Source of the DNA: CAYNQK01 sp964470375
Lineage (GTDB): Bacteria; Spirochaetota; Spirochaetia; Treponematales; JBGSOB01
Reading direction: 5' to 3'
Length of the DNA: 64,000 nt
NCBI GenBank assembly: GCA_964470375.1
Contig: CAYYCP010000002.1
Span: 1-64,000, forward strand
The translations under genes were made by a program, and so were the position numbers. Below are positions 50,138-58,125 of this stretch, in pieces. The notes under the pieces are model-generated. The model searched no databases. It saw only the letters and a program-made list of their open reading frames with translations, and was not told the DNA's origin. How positions within the stretch are numbered: the stretch's first letter is position 1; every line of letters begins with the position of its first letter.

Positions 50138-52231
50138 TTAGCGCAGCGGGGCGAAGTAGCCTGATTCGTCTCTGCCCGAGCGCTTGAAGAGGTAGGCTTC
50201 TACGGCGAAGGGCAAATAGGCCTTGCCGAAGTCGGACCTGGCCTGACTGGTGAAGCGCAGGGAATAGAAACCAGTCGGCCTGGAGGCGATGCGCGCGATC
50301 ATGTTCTTGGGGCCGGAGGGATCGGTCAGCGACAGCATCGATCCACCGGAACTTTCGCAGAGGTAGCGAAGCGACGGGTCCGGCGTGCCTTGCGATACGA
50401 GGACAATGTTGAGGTGGATGGCGTTGTTGATCAGGAAGGCACTAGTCTCCGCAAGCCCATACGTCTTGAAGGACGTCTCGCCGGATTGACCCGCTGTATA
50501 AAGGAAGATTTCTCTCCTCGGGCGGGCCGAAGTAAGCTTGGATGCGGCCATGCGCAGGCTCAACTCCGGGTTCCATTCGGCCAAGGACGGGGCTCCGGCC
50601 AGGCGCGATACGATCTGGGCCGAAGCGCCAGGGGTATCGAAGACAGGGGCCTTGGCCCCGTAGACGGCCCCCCTGCCCTGCCCTGCCGTCAATACAGCCT
50701 CAATGTTAGAGGCCAGGATATCGCGCGAGAGGATGGCAGCATTCTTCAGGGACTCCGAGGAGTCGAAGGCCAGGACGGAGTCGAAGCCGGCTACGTCACC
50801 GGAGCCGAGGAATTCCACCTTCAGGGGGGGCTGGATGCGCTGCACCTTGAAGGATGCCAGCTTCCCGTTATCGAGCCTGTCCTCGATGGAGGCGATCTGC
50901 TCGGTGATGTAGAAGTTGCGGCCGTCAAGGCCGTTTACCGGACGGCCCTTGGCATCCCGTACGAGGATCTCCGCGTCCACCGACGGGAAGGCGTCGGCGT
51001 TGACTCGCATGACACTGACGTCGAAGCCGGAGTAGACCAAGCCCGGCTCGGAGAGATAGAGAACCTTGGAAGCGTCGAAGTCGCAGGCTATAAGGCCGCC
51101 GTTCGAGTCAGGCATGGCGCAAATGAGTCGATTCGAGCGCTCTTGGCCCTGGTAGAGCTGGACCTGGGCCCCTGAGAGGGTATCCATGGCTATGACGCGG
51201 TTGCGATCAGCTACGATAAGGAGGCGCTCGCCCTCGGCATAGAGACCTTCGGGGCCTATGAGCTCCGGCCCTTCCAGGGGGCCTAGGAAATTACCGTCGC
51301 GGTCAAAGGCGAAGACACGCTTCAGGGAGGAATCGGCAACGAAGAGGCGGCCGGCGGCGAAGGCCAGGCCGGCCGGGCTTAGGAAGCCTTCGAAACCGCC
51401 TGTTTTCTGTCCGAAGGAGAGAACGAAGGCTCCGCCCGGGTCGAACTTGGAGACGCGCCGATTGCCCAGGTCCGAGACGTAAAGGTAACCAGCCTCATCC
51501 CTGCAGAGGTACTGGGGGCCTACGAACTGTCCGTCGCCGCGGCCCTTGCTCCCGATGCGGGATTTGAGTCGGCCAGCCGAGTCTAGGTAACTGATGCGGT
51601 CGCCCCCGAATTCGCTGACGATGAGGCCTCCGGAACCGTCGGGAATGGCGCAGAAGGGGCGGTCCAAGCCGCCCAGGGGGCCCTTGTACTTTTCGCGGAT
51701 GACTCCGTTGAGATCCATGCGAAGGATGGCGTCCGATCCGAATGAGCACAGCCAATAGGAACCGTCCCCGGCCGGGCTGAGCCAGCTGGGGCGCAGGTAG
51801 GTCGTTTCTCGGCCGGCCTTGTTGGGTATCGCCCCGGTCTCCACAAGGCGCGCGGAGTAATCCGCTGCCGGAGCGTAATCAATGCGGGCCCTCAGGCGCT
51901 CGAGGAGGGAGAGACAGAAGGGATTGGCCAAGCCCGCTGCGGCGATGCCCTCCAGTTGGCCGGCGGCGGTGGCCTCGAAACCCGAGCGGGCATAGGTGCG
52001 GGCGAGCCAGAAGGATGTCAGGGGCTCGGCGGGGGATTGGGCCAGGGACTTCTCCAGGGACAGGATGGCCTCGTTGAAGAAGCCCCTGTGAAAGGCTTGG
52101 AGGCCGAAACGGAATTCCTCTTCGGCGGCTGCAGATGGGCTGGCCCAAACGAGCATTTGGGCCCCTAGACGAAGGCTGGCCGGGATCAGGGCGGCCAGGC
52201 ACAGGAGGATCATCCAGCGCGGGCTCCTCAT
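50138..52231 (-). CDS. Secreted NHL/beta-propeller protein with TPR and VWA-like parts
   Basis: 697 residues. Signal peptide ('MILLCLAALIPASLRLGA'), TPR-like start ('FHRGFFNEAILSLEKSLAQS'), then six NHL-type blades (about 145-410; 'GDGQFVGPQYLCRDEAGYLYVSDLGNRRVSKFD' style) and a C-terminal region with a VWA-like core ('SVLAFDSSESLKNAAILSRD', 'REIFLYTAGQSGETSF'). Likely periplasmic or surface protein in protein-protein contacts. It overlaps the TPR gene by 4 bases. A TPR/NHL pair behind surE is, from memory, also present in T. pallidum. Confidence 0.75.
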   Translation of the reverse strand: MRSPRWMILLCLAALIPASLRLGAQMLVWASPSAAAEEEFRFGLQAFHRGFFNEAILSLEKSLAQSPAEPLTSFWLARTYARSGFEATAAGQLEGIAAAGLANPFCLSLLERLRARIDYAPAADYSARLVETGAIPNKAGRETTYLRPSWLSPAGDGSYWLCSFGSDAILRMDLNGVIREKYKGPLGGLDRPFCAIPDGSGGLIVSEFGGDRISYLDSAGRLKSRIGSKGRGDGQFVGPQYLCRDEAGYLYVSDLGNRRVSKFDPGGAFVLSFGQKTGGFEGFLSPAGLAFAAGRLFVADSSLKRVFAFDRDGNFLGPLEGPELIGPEGLYAEGERLLIVADRNRVIAMDTLSGAQVQLYQGQERSNRLICAMPDSNGGLIACDFDASKVLYLSEPGLVYSGFDVSVMRVNADAFPSVDAEILVRDAKGRPVNGLDGRNFYITEQIASIEDRLDNGKLASFKVQRIQPPLKVEFLGSGDVAGFDSVLAFDSSESLKNAAILSRDILASNIEAVLTAGQGRGAVYGAKAPVFDTPGASAQIVSRLAGAPSLAEWNPELSLRMAASKLTSARPRREIFLYTAGQSGETSFKTYGLAETSAFLINNAIHLNIVLVSQGTPDPSLRYLCESSGGSMLSLTDPSGPKNMIARIASRPTGFYSLRFTSQARSDFGKAYLPFAVEAYLFKRSGRDESGYFAPLR

Positions 52232-52899
52232 GAGTGTTCCTCCCCGAGCGCCGAATAGTGGCGCTTGATCTCCTCCTGATCCGGGGCCGATTTCAGGGCC
52301 CGCTCGATCAGGACGCGGCCCCTGTCCGCGTAGCCCATGCTCACAAGGGTCCAGCCCAGGGAATCCTGGTAGGCGGGATTGTCAGGGGAGATTTTGAGGG
52401 CTTGGCGACAGAGGGCAAGGGCCTGGCCGGGATCGGTGCCCATACGGGCTAGGATGTAGCCAAGGGCGTTCAAGGCGGTGGCGCAGGTGGGTTCCAATTC
52501 GATGGCCTTGGCGTAGGAGCGGCGGGCCTCGTCCACGTCCCCGCGCAGGAGGGCCGCGTAGCCGAGGAGGGACAGGGCCAGGGCGCTCGGGCCGAATTCG
52601 TCGAGGCAGCGCCCGAGTTCGTACTCAGCCATGCGCGGGTTCTCGCGCTTGAGGGCCGAATAGGCCAGGAGAAATCGGCACTGGCGGGCCCGCGCGCTGC
52701 GGCCGAAGCCTGAGACGGCCTGTTCCAGGAAGGGCACCGCCTCATCGAAGCGTTCGGCCATCATCAGGGCTAGGCCTCGATAGTAAGCGAAGTCGTCTTC
52801 TTCGCCGGGTAGAGGCTCGTTCGACTCGAGGCACTCCAGGGCGGTTGCGGCGTCGCGCTTTGAAAGGGCCGCCATGGCCCGCCTAAGACTGGCGCTCAT
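52228..52899 (-). CDS. TPR repeat protein
   Basis: 223 residues, no signal peptide, almost all TPR: for example 'YYRGLALMMAERFDEAVPFLEQAV', 'LLGYAALLRGDVDEARRSYAKAIELEP' and 'QDSLGWTLVSMGYADRGRVLIERAL'. Cytoplasmic adaptor of unknown partner. Start at ATG 52899 overlaps the surE stop (ATGA); the NHL gene follows with another 4-base overlap. Confidence 0.8.
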   Translation of the reverse strand: MSASLRRAMAALSKRDAATALECLESNEPLPGEEDDFAYYRGLALMMAERFDEAVPFLEQAVSGFGRSARARQCRFLLAYSALKRENPRMAEYELGRCLDEFGPSALALSLLGYAALLRGDVDEARRSYAKAIELEPTCATALNALGYILARMGTDPGQALALCRQALKISPDNPAYQDSLGWTLVSMGYADRGRVLIERALKSAPDQEEIKRHYSALGEEHS

Positions 52900-53612
52900 G
52901 CCGGCTGGGCCTCCGTCCACGGTTCGGCGTGTACGACCGTGACCGATGCCAGGCCCTGCTCCACGGCCCAGGCGTCGCTGCCCTCTTCGGCCACGGTCTC
53001 CACGCAGCCTTCACCGAGGAAGCAGTACCGCGTTCCGTCTGAGGCCGTGAATTCGCGCACCTTATCCTTGTACTCCCGCCGTGAGGTGCTTGTGCGGATA
53101 ATCCGGGATGGGGGAGTATCCGCGTTGGGAAGGTTAAGGTTGATGAAGACGCCCGGCTTCCATAGGCCCAGGAGCTCCTCCAGGCGCTGGGTCACGAAAT
53201 CGGCGGCCGGCCCGAAGCGGAAGGGGGCCTGGTGGGTGGCCAGGGAAACGGCCAAGCCGGGCAGGCCCATGATGGCCGCCTGGCGGGCGGCACCGGCCGT
53301 GCCGGAGTAGATGAGATCTGTGCCCAGGTTGGGACCGCGGTTGATCCCCGAGATGAGGGCGTCCGGAGGGGAATCCATGAGGTGGATGAGGCCCAGGATG
53401 GCGCAATCCGCCGGCATGCCTGAGCAGGTGAAGGCCCGCTCGCCCACCTGGCGCACCTTGGATGGGCCCTTGAGGGTGATGGCATTGCTGGCCCCCGAGC
53501 GCTCCGAATCCGGGGCTACGATCCAGGTCTCGTGGCTCCCACCCAGCCGCGAGGCCAGGGCTTTCAGGCCCTCGCAATCGTAGCCGTCGTCGTTCGTCAG
53601 GAGGAGCCGCAT
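52896..53612 (-). CDS. surE: 5'/3'-nucleotidase SurE
   Basis: Metal-dependent phosphatase acting on nucleoside monophosphates. 238 residues with the N-terminal metal site 'MRLLLTNDDGYDCEGLKAL', 'VAPDSERSGASNAITL', 'GINRGPNLGTDLIYSGTAGAARQA' and 'INLNLPN'. ATG at 53612 gives the exact family N-terminus. The 32 bases to the galactokinase-like gene hold nothing clear. Confidence 0.95.
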   Translation of the reverse strand: MRLLLTNDDGYDCEGLKALASRLGGSHETWIVAPDSERSGASNAITLKGPSKVRQVGERAFTCSGMPADCAILGLIHLMDSPPDALISGINRGPNLGTDLIYSGTAGAARQAAIMGLPGLAVSLATHQAPFRFGPAADFVTQRLEELLGLWKPGVFINLNLPNADTPPSRIIRTSTSRREYKDKVREFTASDGTRYCFLGEGCVETVAEEGSDAWAVEQGLASVTVVHAEPWTEAQPA

Positions 53613-53644
53613 GCGTGGAATGATACCATGAACGGCGGTCTTGT

Positions 53645-54799
53645 TCAACGAAGGACGCCGGCGCGCTCCCCCAGGGCGGAGACGCGGACGCTGGGCTTGA
53701 AGCCGAAGATGCGTTCGTACTCCTCTATGCGGGACTGGTACTCGGGGATGGCCTGGGTTTTCATGAGGGATACTGTGCAGCCCCCGAAACCAGAGCCGAT
53801 CATGCGGGAGCCCACGCAGCCCGGAACCTCCATGGCTCGTTTGACCAGCCAGTCGATCTCGGGGCAGGAGATCTCGTACATGTCACGCAGACCGTCGTGG
53901 GAGCGGGCGATCAGCTTGCCCAGGCCGCGCAGGTCGCCCTGCTTGAGGCATTCAGCGGCCTCCTGGACCCTGACGAACTCCTCCATGACGAAGGCACAGC
54001 GCCGCCGGGCCGATTCCGGGATTGAGCCGACGGAGTCTGAGAGGTCGTCGAAGCTGGCGTCCCGCAGACTCTTGATGGGGCGCTTGGGGCTGACCATGGC
54101 CTGGAGGCAGCGGCGGCAATCCGCCTGGCGTTGCTTGAGCTCTGTGTCGGCCTGGAAGCGCGGCACCCGGGAGTCCGTGATGACGGCCGAGAGGGAGCGG
54201 AGGGGGAAGGGCACCAGGCTGCCCGAGTCACGTTTGAGGTCGTAGAGTAGGGCTTGATCCTTTTTTATACCCAAGGAGGTAGCGGCCTCCACCCGCCCGC
54301 CGGGGCCTCCCAGGAATTCCGTCTCCGCGGCCAGGATCGCCGACCTGATGTCCTCCTCAGTCATCTTGAAGCCGCGCAGGGCCTTCAGGGCCAGTACGGT
54401 GGCTGTGACGATGGAGGTTGAGGAGCCGAAACCGAGGCCCTGGGGCACGTCGCCCGTAACCGTGAATGAGAGGCCGCTCAGGGGGTAGCCCCTCTCTCCC
54501 AGGACGGCCAGGGGAGCCTTGAGGAGGTTTGCCCATCGGTCTTCACGCTTATATTTCAGGTTACTCAGTGTCGTTCTTTTGCGTTCGTTGAAATCTGCTG
54601 CGTAATAACGGAGAGCGTTATCCTTTCGTTCGGAAACGGCTACGTAAGACGAGAAAGAGCTGCTCACCGCGAGGATGAGGCCATCTGCGTGTTCCGTATG
54701 CTCCCCGAGAAGCTTGATTATACCTGGGGCCCTGGCGACGACCGCGGGAGTGCTGTCATATTCAGCCGTATGCAGGGATGCGATGTCCTTTATTGCCAC
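53645..54799 (-). CDS. Galactokinase-like GHMP kinase with altered active site
   Basis: 384 residues from a GTG at 54799 with AAGGA 9 bases upstream. GalK layout: motif 1 'APGIIKLLGEHTEHADG' (residues 24-40; usual GEHTDYxxG), motif 2 'GDVPQGLGFGSSTSI' (about 116-130), motif 3 'GSGFGGCTVSL' near the C-terminus. In galactokinase the base is Asp in 'CGIMDQ'; here the aligned stretch is 'GGRVEAATS' with Glu171. The DY of motif 1 is EH. Substrate may not be galactose. First gene of the surE-TPR-NHL unit, with its own promoter. Confidence 0.75.
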   Translation of the reverse strand: MAIKDIASLHTAEYDSTPAVVARAPGIIKLLGEHTEHADGLILAVSSSFSSYVAVSERKDNALRYYAADFNERKRTTLSNLKYKREDRWANLLKAPLAVLGERGYPLSGLSFTVTGDVPQGLGFGSSTSIVTATVLALKALRGFKMTEEDIRSAILAAETEFLGGPGGRVEAATSLGIKKDQALLYDLKRDSGSLVPFPLRSLSAVITDSRVPRFQADTELKQRQADCRRCLQAMVSPKRPIKSLRDASFDDLSDSVGSIPESARRRCAFVMEEFVRVQEAAECLKQGDLRGLGKLIARSHDGLRDMYEISCPEIDWLVKRAMEVPGCVGSRMIGSGFGGCTVSLMKTQAIPEYQSRIEEYERIFGFKPSVRVSALGERAGVLR

Positions 54800-54822
54800 C
54801 CGTCTACATCCTTGTCGAGGGG

Positions 54823-54851
54823 ATATTAGCCTATTCCTCAAACTTATTCAA
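54823..54851 (-). promoter_or_regulatory. Promoter of the galactokinase-like gene
   Basis: Minus strand TTGAAT (54851-54846), 17-base spacer, TAATAT (54828-54823). Start of transcription near 54816, leaving a 16-base leader with the AAGGA ribosome site. Confidence 0.7.
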
Positions 54852-54879
54852 TAAAAAAATTTACGTCTTCCGAGGCGCT

Positions 54880-54908
54880 TTGACTTCCCGCTTGTCCGAG
54901 TATACACT
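54880..54908 (+). promoter_or_regulatory. Promoter of the lipoprotein gene, giving a leaderless mRNA
   Basis: TTGACT (54880-54885), 17-base spacer, TACACT (54903-54908); an overlapping TATACA (54901-54906) is the alternative -10. An A/T tract (54849-54862) lies upstream like an UP element. The ATG at 54915 is only 6 bases after the -10 box and has no ribosome binding site. Confidence 0.65.
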
Positions 54909-54914
54909 AGATAT

Positions 54915-55481
54915 ATGAGGCCATCGGTCCTCTTTCCGGCCAGCCTATGTTTCCTCATACTTATGGGCGCCTGCCGTAGCGTAGGCGGAACAGGCCCTGA
55001 GCCACCGAGCCCCTCTCCCGCTCTCCCCGCGGCCGGTCCCGCAGTCACGAATCCCCCCTCCTCCCCGGCACCCGATCTCCCCTTCGATCCTGGGAAGATC
55101 AGCCAGGAGGAGAAGCAGGAAACCCTCATTTCCGTGGCTGACCTCATCCTCGAGCTCAACCGGATCACTCGGGAGAAGAATTTCCAGGCCTGGAAAGCCT
55201 ACCTCACGGAAGATTTCATCGAATACTATTCGTCCAAGGAGGTCCTGGCGGCCTTATCCCAGAAGACCATCCTCAGGATGCAAAAAATCGTGCTAAAGTC
55301 CCTAGAGGACTACTTCAATTACGTGGTCTATCCATCTCACCAAAACGATAGGGTAGACGACATCGATTACATAGGGCATAATCGCGTGAAAGCAATCACC
55401 TTGAACGCGAAGATGGAACGCCTCGTCCTTTGGGACCTGGAAAAAGTCGGCGACAGCTGGAAAATCGGGATCGGGAGGTAA
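54915..55481 (+). CDS. Putative lipoprotein
   Basis: 188 residues. Signal 'MRPSVLFPASLCFLILMGAC' with lipobox LMGAC (Cys20), then a Pro/Ser-rich spacer (about 27-58) and a folded domain resembling NTF2-like/Cif-type dimensions ('NFQAWKAYLTEDFIEYYSS', 'DYFNYVVYPSHQ', 'WDLEKVGDSWKIGIG'). Probably anchored in the membrane facing the periplasm or surface. No Shine-Dalgarno; see the promoter entry. It precedes the HEAT-repeat gene by 5 bases. Function unknown. Confidence 0.75.
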   Translation: MRPSVLFPASLCFLILMGACRSVGGTGPEPPSPSPALPAAGPAVTNPPSSPAPDLPFDPGKISQEEKQETLISVADLILELNRITREKNFQAWKAYLTEDFIEYYSSKEVLAALSQKTILRMQKIVLKSLEDYFNYVVYPSHQNDRVDDIDYIGHNRVKAITLNAKMERLVLWDLEKVGDSWKIGIGR

Positions 55482-55486
55482 CAACG

Positions 55487-56212
55487 ATGAAAAGGACCCT
55501 CGCGCTGCTGCTCATCATCACGCTCGCCCTCGCTGCGGCCGCCGCACAGAAAAGCGCGGCCTCGGGCGAAAAAACGGTCGAGGAGGCCTACCTCACCGAA
55601 ACCTACGAGGGCAAGATCATCATGGAGCACGCCCAGGCGGACACCAAGAACATGAAACAAGACGCCCTCATCTATATCAAGGAAGCCATCGACGGCGGCC
55701 GCAAGGGCGAGGATATCTACAAGGCCCTTGATTACCTGGCGTTGGACGGGACCACCATCGTCATCCGTGAGGGCGGTGTCGGCCGGGTCAAGAACAATTT
55801 CCCGGATGTGCGGGCCAAGGCCTGCGAGTACCTGGGCCTCCTGGGCACGGAAAACGCAAAGCAAACCCTGGTCAAGGTGGTCTACGCGGAGAATGAGCCC
55901 ATGGTCATCTCCTCGGCCATCAGGGCCTTAGGAACCATCGGCGACAATACCGGCGACCAGGTGTCGGAGACCATCGCCTATGTCGTCAACCGCTACGACG
56001 TGCTTCAGCCCGACAATACCTTGGCCTTCGAGGCCCTGGTGGCCATCGAGCGCATCGCCGACAAGAACAACGGCATCAACGACCCGGGGGCTATACGCAT
56101 GGTCATGCGCATCGCCGACGGGAACTACATCACCCCTGTCAAGACCAAGGCTAAGGAGATCCTCTCCAAATTGCGCAAGTATTCCGCCCAAGCGGCCTCC
56201 AAGTCCAAGTGA
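55487..56212 (+). CDS. Secreted HEAT-repeat protein
   Basis: 241 residues. Signal peptide 'MKRTLALLLIITLALAAAAAQ', a charged segment, then HEAT-like repeats ('DVRAKACEYLGLLGTENAKQTLVKVV', 'EPMVISSAIRALGTIGDN', 'AFEALVAIERIADKNNG'). ATG at 55487 follows 'gggaggt'. Periplasmic scaffold protein of unknown partner, co-transcribed with the lipoprotein and closed by a strong terminator. Confidence 0.78.
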   Translation: MKRTLALLLIITLALAAAAAQKSAASGEKTVEEAYLTETYEGKIIMEHAQADTKNMKQDALIYIKEAIDGGRKGEDIYKALDYLALDGTTIVIREGGVGRVKNNFPDVRAKACEYLGLLGTENAKQTLVKVVYAENEPMVISSAIRALGTIGDNTGDQVSETIAYVVNRYDVLQPDNTLAFEALVAIERIADKNNGINDPGAIRMVMRIADGNYITPVKTKAKEILSKLRKYSAQAASKSK

Positions 56213-56232
56213 TTTGGAGCGCTTCAAGGCAG

Positions 56233-56263
56233 AAGGCCGCCCCTCGTAGGGCGGCCTTTCTCA
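56233..56263 (+). terminator. Rho-independent terminator
   Basis: Stem AAGGCCGCCC (56233-56242) with GGGCGGCCTT (56249-56258), loop CTCGTA, then TTCTCATTTC-like T-rich sequence. Ends the lipoprotein/HEAT transcript. Confidence 0.85.
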
Positions 56264-56356
56264 TTTCAGTGGGATGAAGGGAGTCCACGGGACGGAGTGC
56301 CATGCGGAGGCGGAGGAACAAAAAGCCGTCGCGGCGCGCGGCCGGGACGGCTCACA

Positions 56357-56430
56357 TGAGCGATGCGCGATTCGAACGCGCGACCTTCGGCTCCGGAGGC
56401 CGACGCTCTATCCAGCTGAGCTAATCGCTC
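56357..56430 (-). tRNA. tRNA-Arg (CCG)
   Basis: 74 bases. Acceptor GAGCGAT pairs with ATCGCTC; D-arm 'agctcagctggatagagc'; anticodon stem TCGGC/GCCGA with loop CTCCGGA gives CCG; T-arm 'gcgcgttcgaatcgcgc'. CCA not encoded. Alone on the minus strand among plus-strand genes. Confidence 0.95.
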
Positions 56431-56436
56431 GGCGCG

Positions 56437-56466
56437 ATACTAGCCCGCGTCGAGGGCCCAGGTCAA
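56437..56466 (-). promoter_or_regulatory. Promoter of tRNA-Arg
   Basis: Minus strand TTGACC (56466-56461), 18-base spacer, TAGTAT (56442-56437). The -10 box ends 6 bases before the tRNA 5' end, so the RNA would start almost at the mature end. Confidence 0.65.
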
Positions 56467-56485
56467 GGCGCCCGGCCGGCTTCGC

Positions 56486-56514
56486 TTGACACTCACTGCG
56501 AGCGTCGCCATAGT
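56486..56514 (+). promoter_or_regulatory. Promoter of maf, giving a near-leaderless mRNA
   Basis: TTGACA (56486-56491), 17-base spacer, CATAGT (56509-56514). The ATG at 56524 is 9 bases after the -10 box and the bases between (gttgccccc) contain no ribosome site. Confidence 0.55.
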
Positions 56515-56523
56515 GTTGCCCCC

Positions 56524-57105
56524 ATGGAACCGATCATCCTGGCTTCAGCCTCCATCCGCCGACAAGAGCTGCTTAAGCAACTGGGATTTCCCTTCACCGT
56601 CATGGCCCCACGCGTGGACGAGACCTATCCTGAGGGCAAGGGCCCGGCCGAGGGCGTCTGCGAGATAGCCCGGCGCAAGGTGGAATACACCCTTGAGGTC
56701 ATCAACGACCGCTTTCTGCCCTGGGTCCTTGGGGCTGACACCCTCATCTTCAATGGGGGCCTGCCCATAGGCAAGCCCGGGTCCCGGGAAGAGGCCCGCG
56801 ATATCCTGTCCGCACTGGCGGGCACGGAACATTCCGTATTCACCGGTATCGCGCTCTACTCCGGGCGGGCCAAGACGATCACCGCATCATACGACGAGAC
56901 CCGGGTGCGTTTTCGCCGCCTGGATCAGGCCGAGCTGGACTGGTACCTGGACTCGGGCGAATGGCAGGGAGCGGCCGGAGGCTACAAGATTCAGGGCCGG
57001 GCGGCTTTCTTCATCGACCGTATCGAGGGACAGTACCATTCCGTCATGGGCTTGCCTATTTCCGGCCTTTATGCCATGCTCAAAAACGCTGGCTATCCAT
57101 TCTAG
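56524..57105 (+). CDS. maf: Maf-like nucleoside triphosphate pyrophosphatase
   Basis: Hydrolyses non-canonical or m5-type nucleoside triphosphates to monophosphates. 193 residues with 'ILASASIRRQELLKQLG' (usual SASPRR), 'PRVDETYPEG', 'VLGADTLIF', 'GKPGSREEARDILSALAGTEHSVFTG' and 'GAAGGYKIQGRAAFFIDRIEGQYHSVMGLP'. The Pro of the first motif is Ile; other key residues are kept. Own promoter, with no obvious Shine-Dalgarno. Confidence 0.93.
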   Translation: MEPIILASASIRRQELLKQLGFPFTVMAPRVDETYPEGKGPAEGVCEIARRKVEYTLEVINDRFLPWVLGADTLIFNGGLPIGKPGSREEARDILSALAGTEHSVFTGIALYSGRAKTITASYDETRVRFRRLDQAELDWYLDSGEWQGAAGGYKIQGRAAFFIDRIEGQYHSVMGLPISGLYAMLKNAGYPF

Positions 57106-57110
57106 CCGGC

Positions 57111-57165
57111 GGTCGGGATTCTCCCGACCATCTTCCGCCCTGAAGGGCCTATAGGCCTCAAGGGC
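57111..57165 (+). promoter_or_regulatory. Structured leader/terminator region before rpsB
   Basis: Two hairpins: GGTCGGGA-TTC-TCCCGACC (57111-57129), which could end the maf transcript though no U-run follows, and a nested structure with outer stem GCCCT/AGGGC (57137-57141, 57161-57165) around the palindrome GGCCTATAGGCC. Many bacteria control rpsB by S2 binding its leader; that this element does so is an inference. No clear promoter is seen in 57106-57221. Confidence 0.4.
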
Positions 57166-57221
57166 GAGAAATAGCGAAGGGTTTCGCGGCCCGTCCGGGC
57201 CGGCGAACGGGGAGGAAATTC

Positions 57222-58109
57222 ATGGCTGTAGTGACCATGAAGAGCCTGCTTGAGTCCGGGGTCCATTTCGGACACCAGGTCAAGCGGTGGGATCCGCGGA
57301 TGAAGCGCTTCATTTTCGCGGAACGCAACGGTATCCATATCATCGATCTCCAGAAAACCATCCAGGCCATCAAGGAGGCCTACGAGGCCATCCGCAAGGC
57401 CGTGTCCTCCGGAAAGACGGTCCTGTTCGTGGGCACCAAGAAACAGGCCCAGCAGGCCGTGCAGAAGGAAGCCGAGCGCTGCGGCATGTTCTACGTGAAC
57501 AACCGCTGGCTGGGCGGCATGCTCACCAATTTCTCCACCATCAAGAAGTCCATCCTCAGGCTCAAGAAAATCGAGAAGATGGAGGTGGACGGCACCTTCG
57601 AGAACCTGACCAAGAAGGAGATCGCCCAGCTTCAGAAGGAGAAGTCCAAGCTGGAGAAGAACCTGGGCGGGATCAAGGAGATGAAGGAACTCCCGGGCGT
57701 GGTCTTCGTCATCGACACGCGCAAGGAGGCCATCGCCGTGGCCGAAGCATCGCGCCTAGGCATTCCCATAGTGGCTGTGGTGGACACAAACTGCAACCCG
57801 GACGGCATCACCTACCCCATCCCGGGCAATGACGACGCTATCCGCTCCATCACCCTCTTTACCCAGATCATCGCCAACGCGGTGATTGACGCTGACAACG
57901 AGGCCGGCCTCAAGATCATCGAGGGCCTGAACGAGGACGAGACCGGCGCGGAGATCCAGCCCGAGATCGCCCAGCCCAAGGAAGATGAGCAGGAGCTGGA
58001 TGTGGACTTCTCCACTTACACCCCCGAGGAGAAGAGCAAGGAAGAAGAGACCGCTCCCGAGCCCGATATCCCGATGGTCGACGAAGAGCGCATCTACGGG
58101 GACAAGTGA
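57222..58109 (+). CDS. rpsB: 30S ribosomal protein S2
   Basis: 295 residues, longer than the usual 230-260 because of an acidic C-terminal tail (about 245-295, rich in Glu/Asp). Core motifs: 'VTMKSLLESGVHFGHQVKRW', 'FVGTKKQAQ', 'YVNNRWLGGMLTNF' and 'DTNCNPDGITYPIPGNDDA'. ATG at 57222 follows 'ggggagg'. Heads the rpsB-tsf-frr-uppS-cdsA-dxr-rseP operon. Confidence 0.96.
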   Translation: MAVVTMKSLLESGVHFGHQVKRWDPRMKRFIFAERNGIHIIDLQKTIQAIKEAYEAIRKAVSSGKTVLFVGTKKQAQQAVQKEAERCGMFYVNNRWLGGMLTNFSTIKKSILRLKKIEKMEVDGTFENLTKKEIAQLQKEKSKLEKNLGGIKEMKELPGVVFVIDTRKEAIAVAEASRLGIPIVAVVDTNCNPDGITYPIPGNDDAIRSITLFTQIIANAVIDADNEAGLKIIEGLNEDETGAEIQPEIAQPKEDEQELDVDFSTYTPEEKSKEEETAPEPDIPMVDEERIYGDK

Positions 58110-58125
58110 CAAGGAGGAGCGGAAA

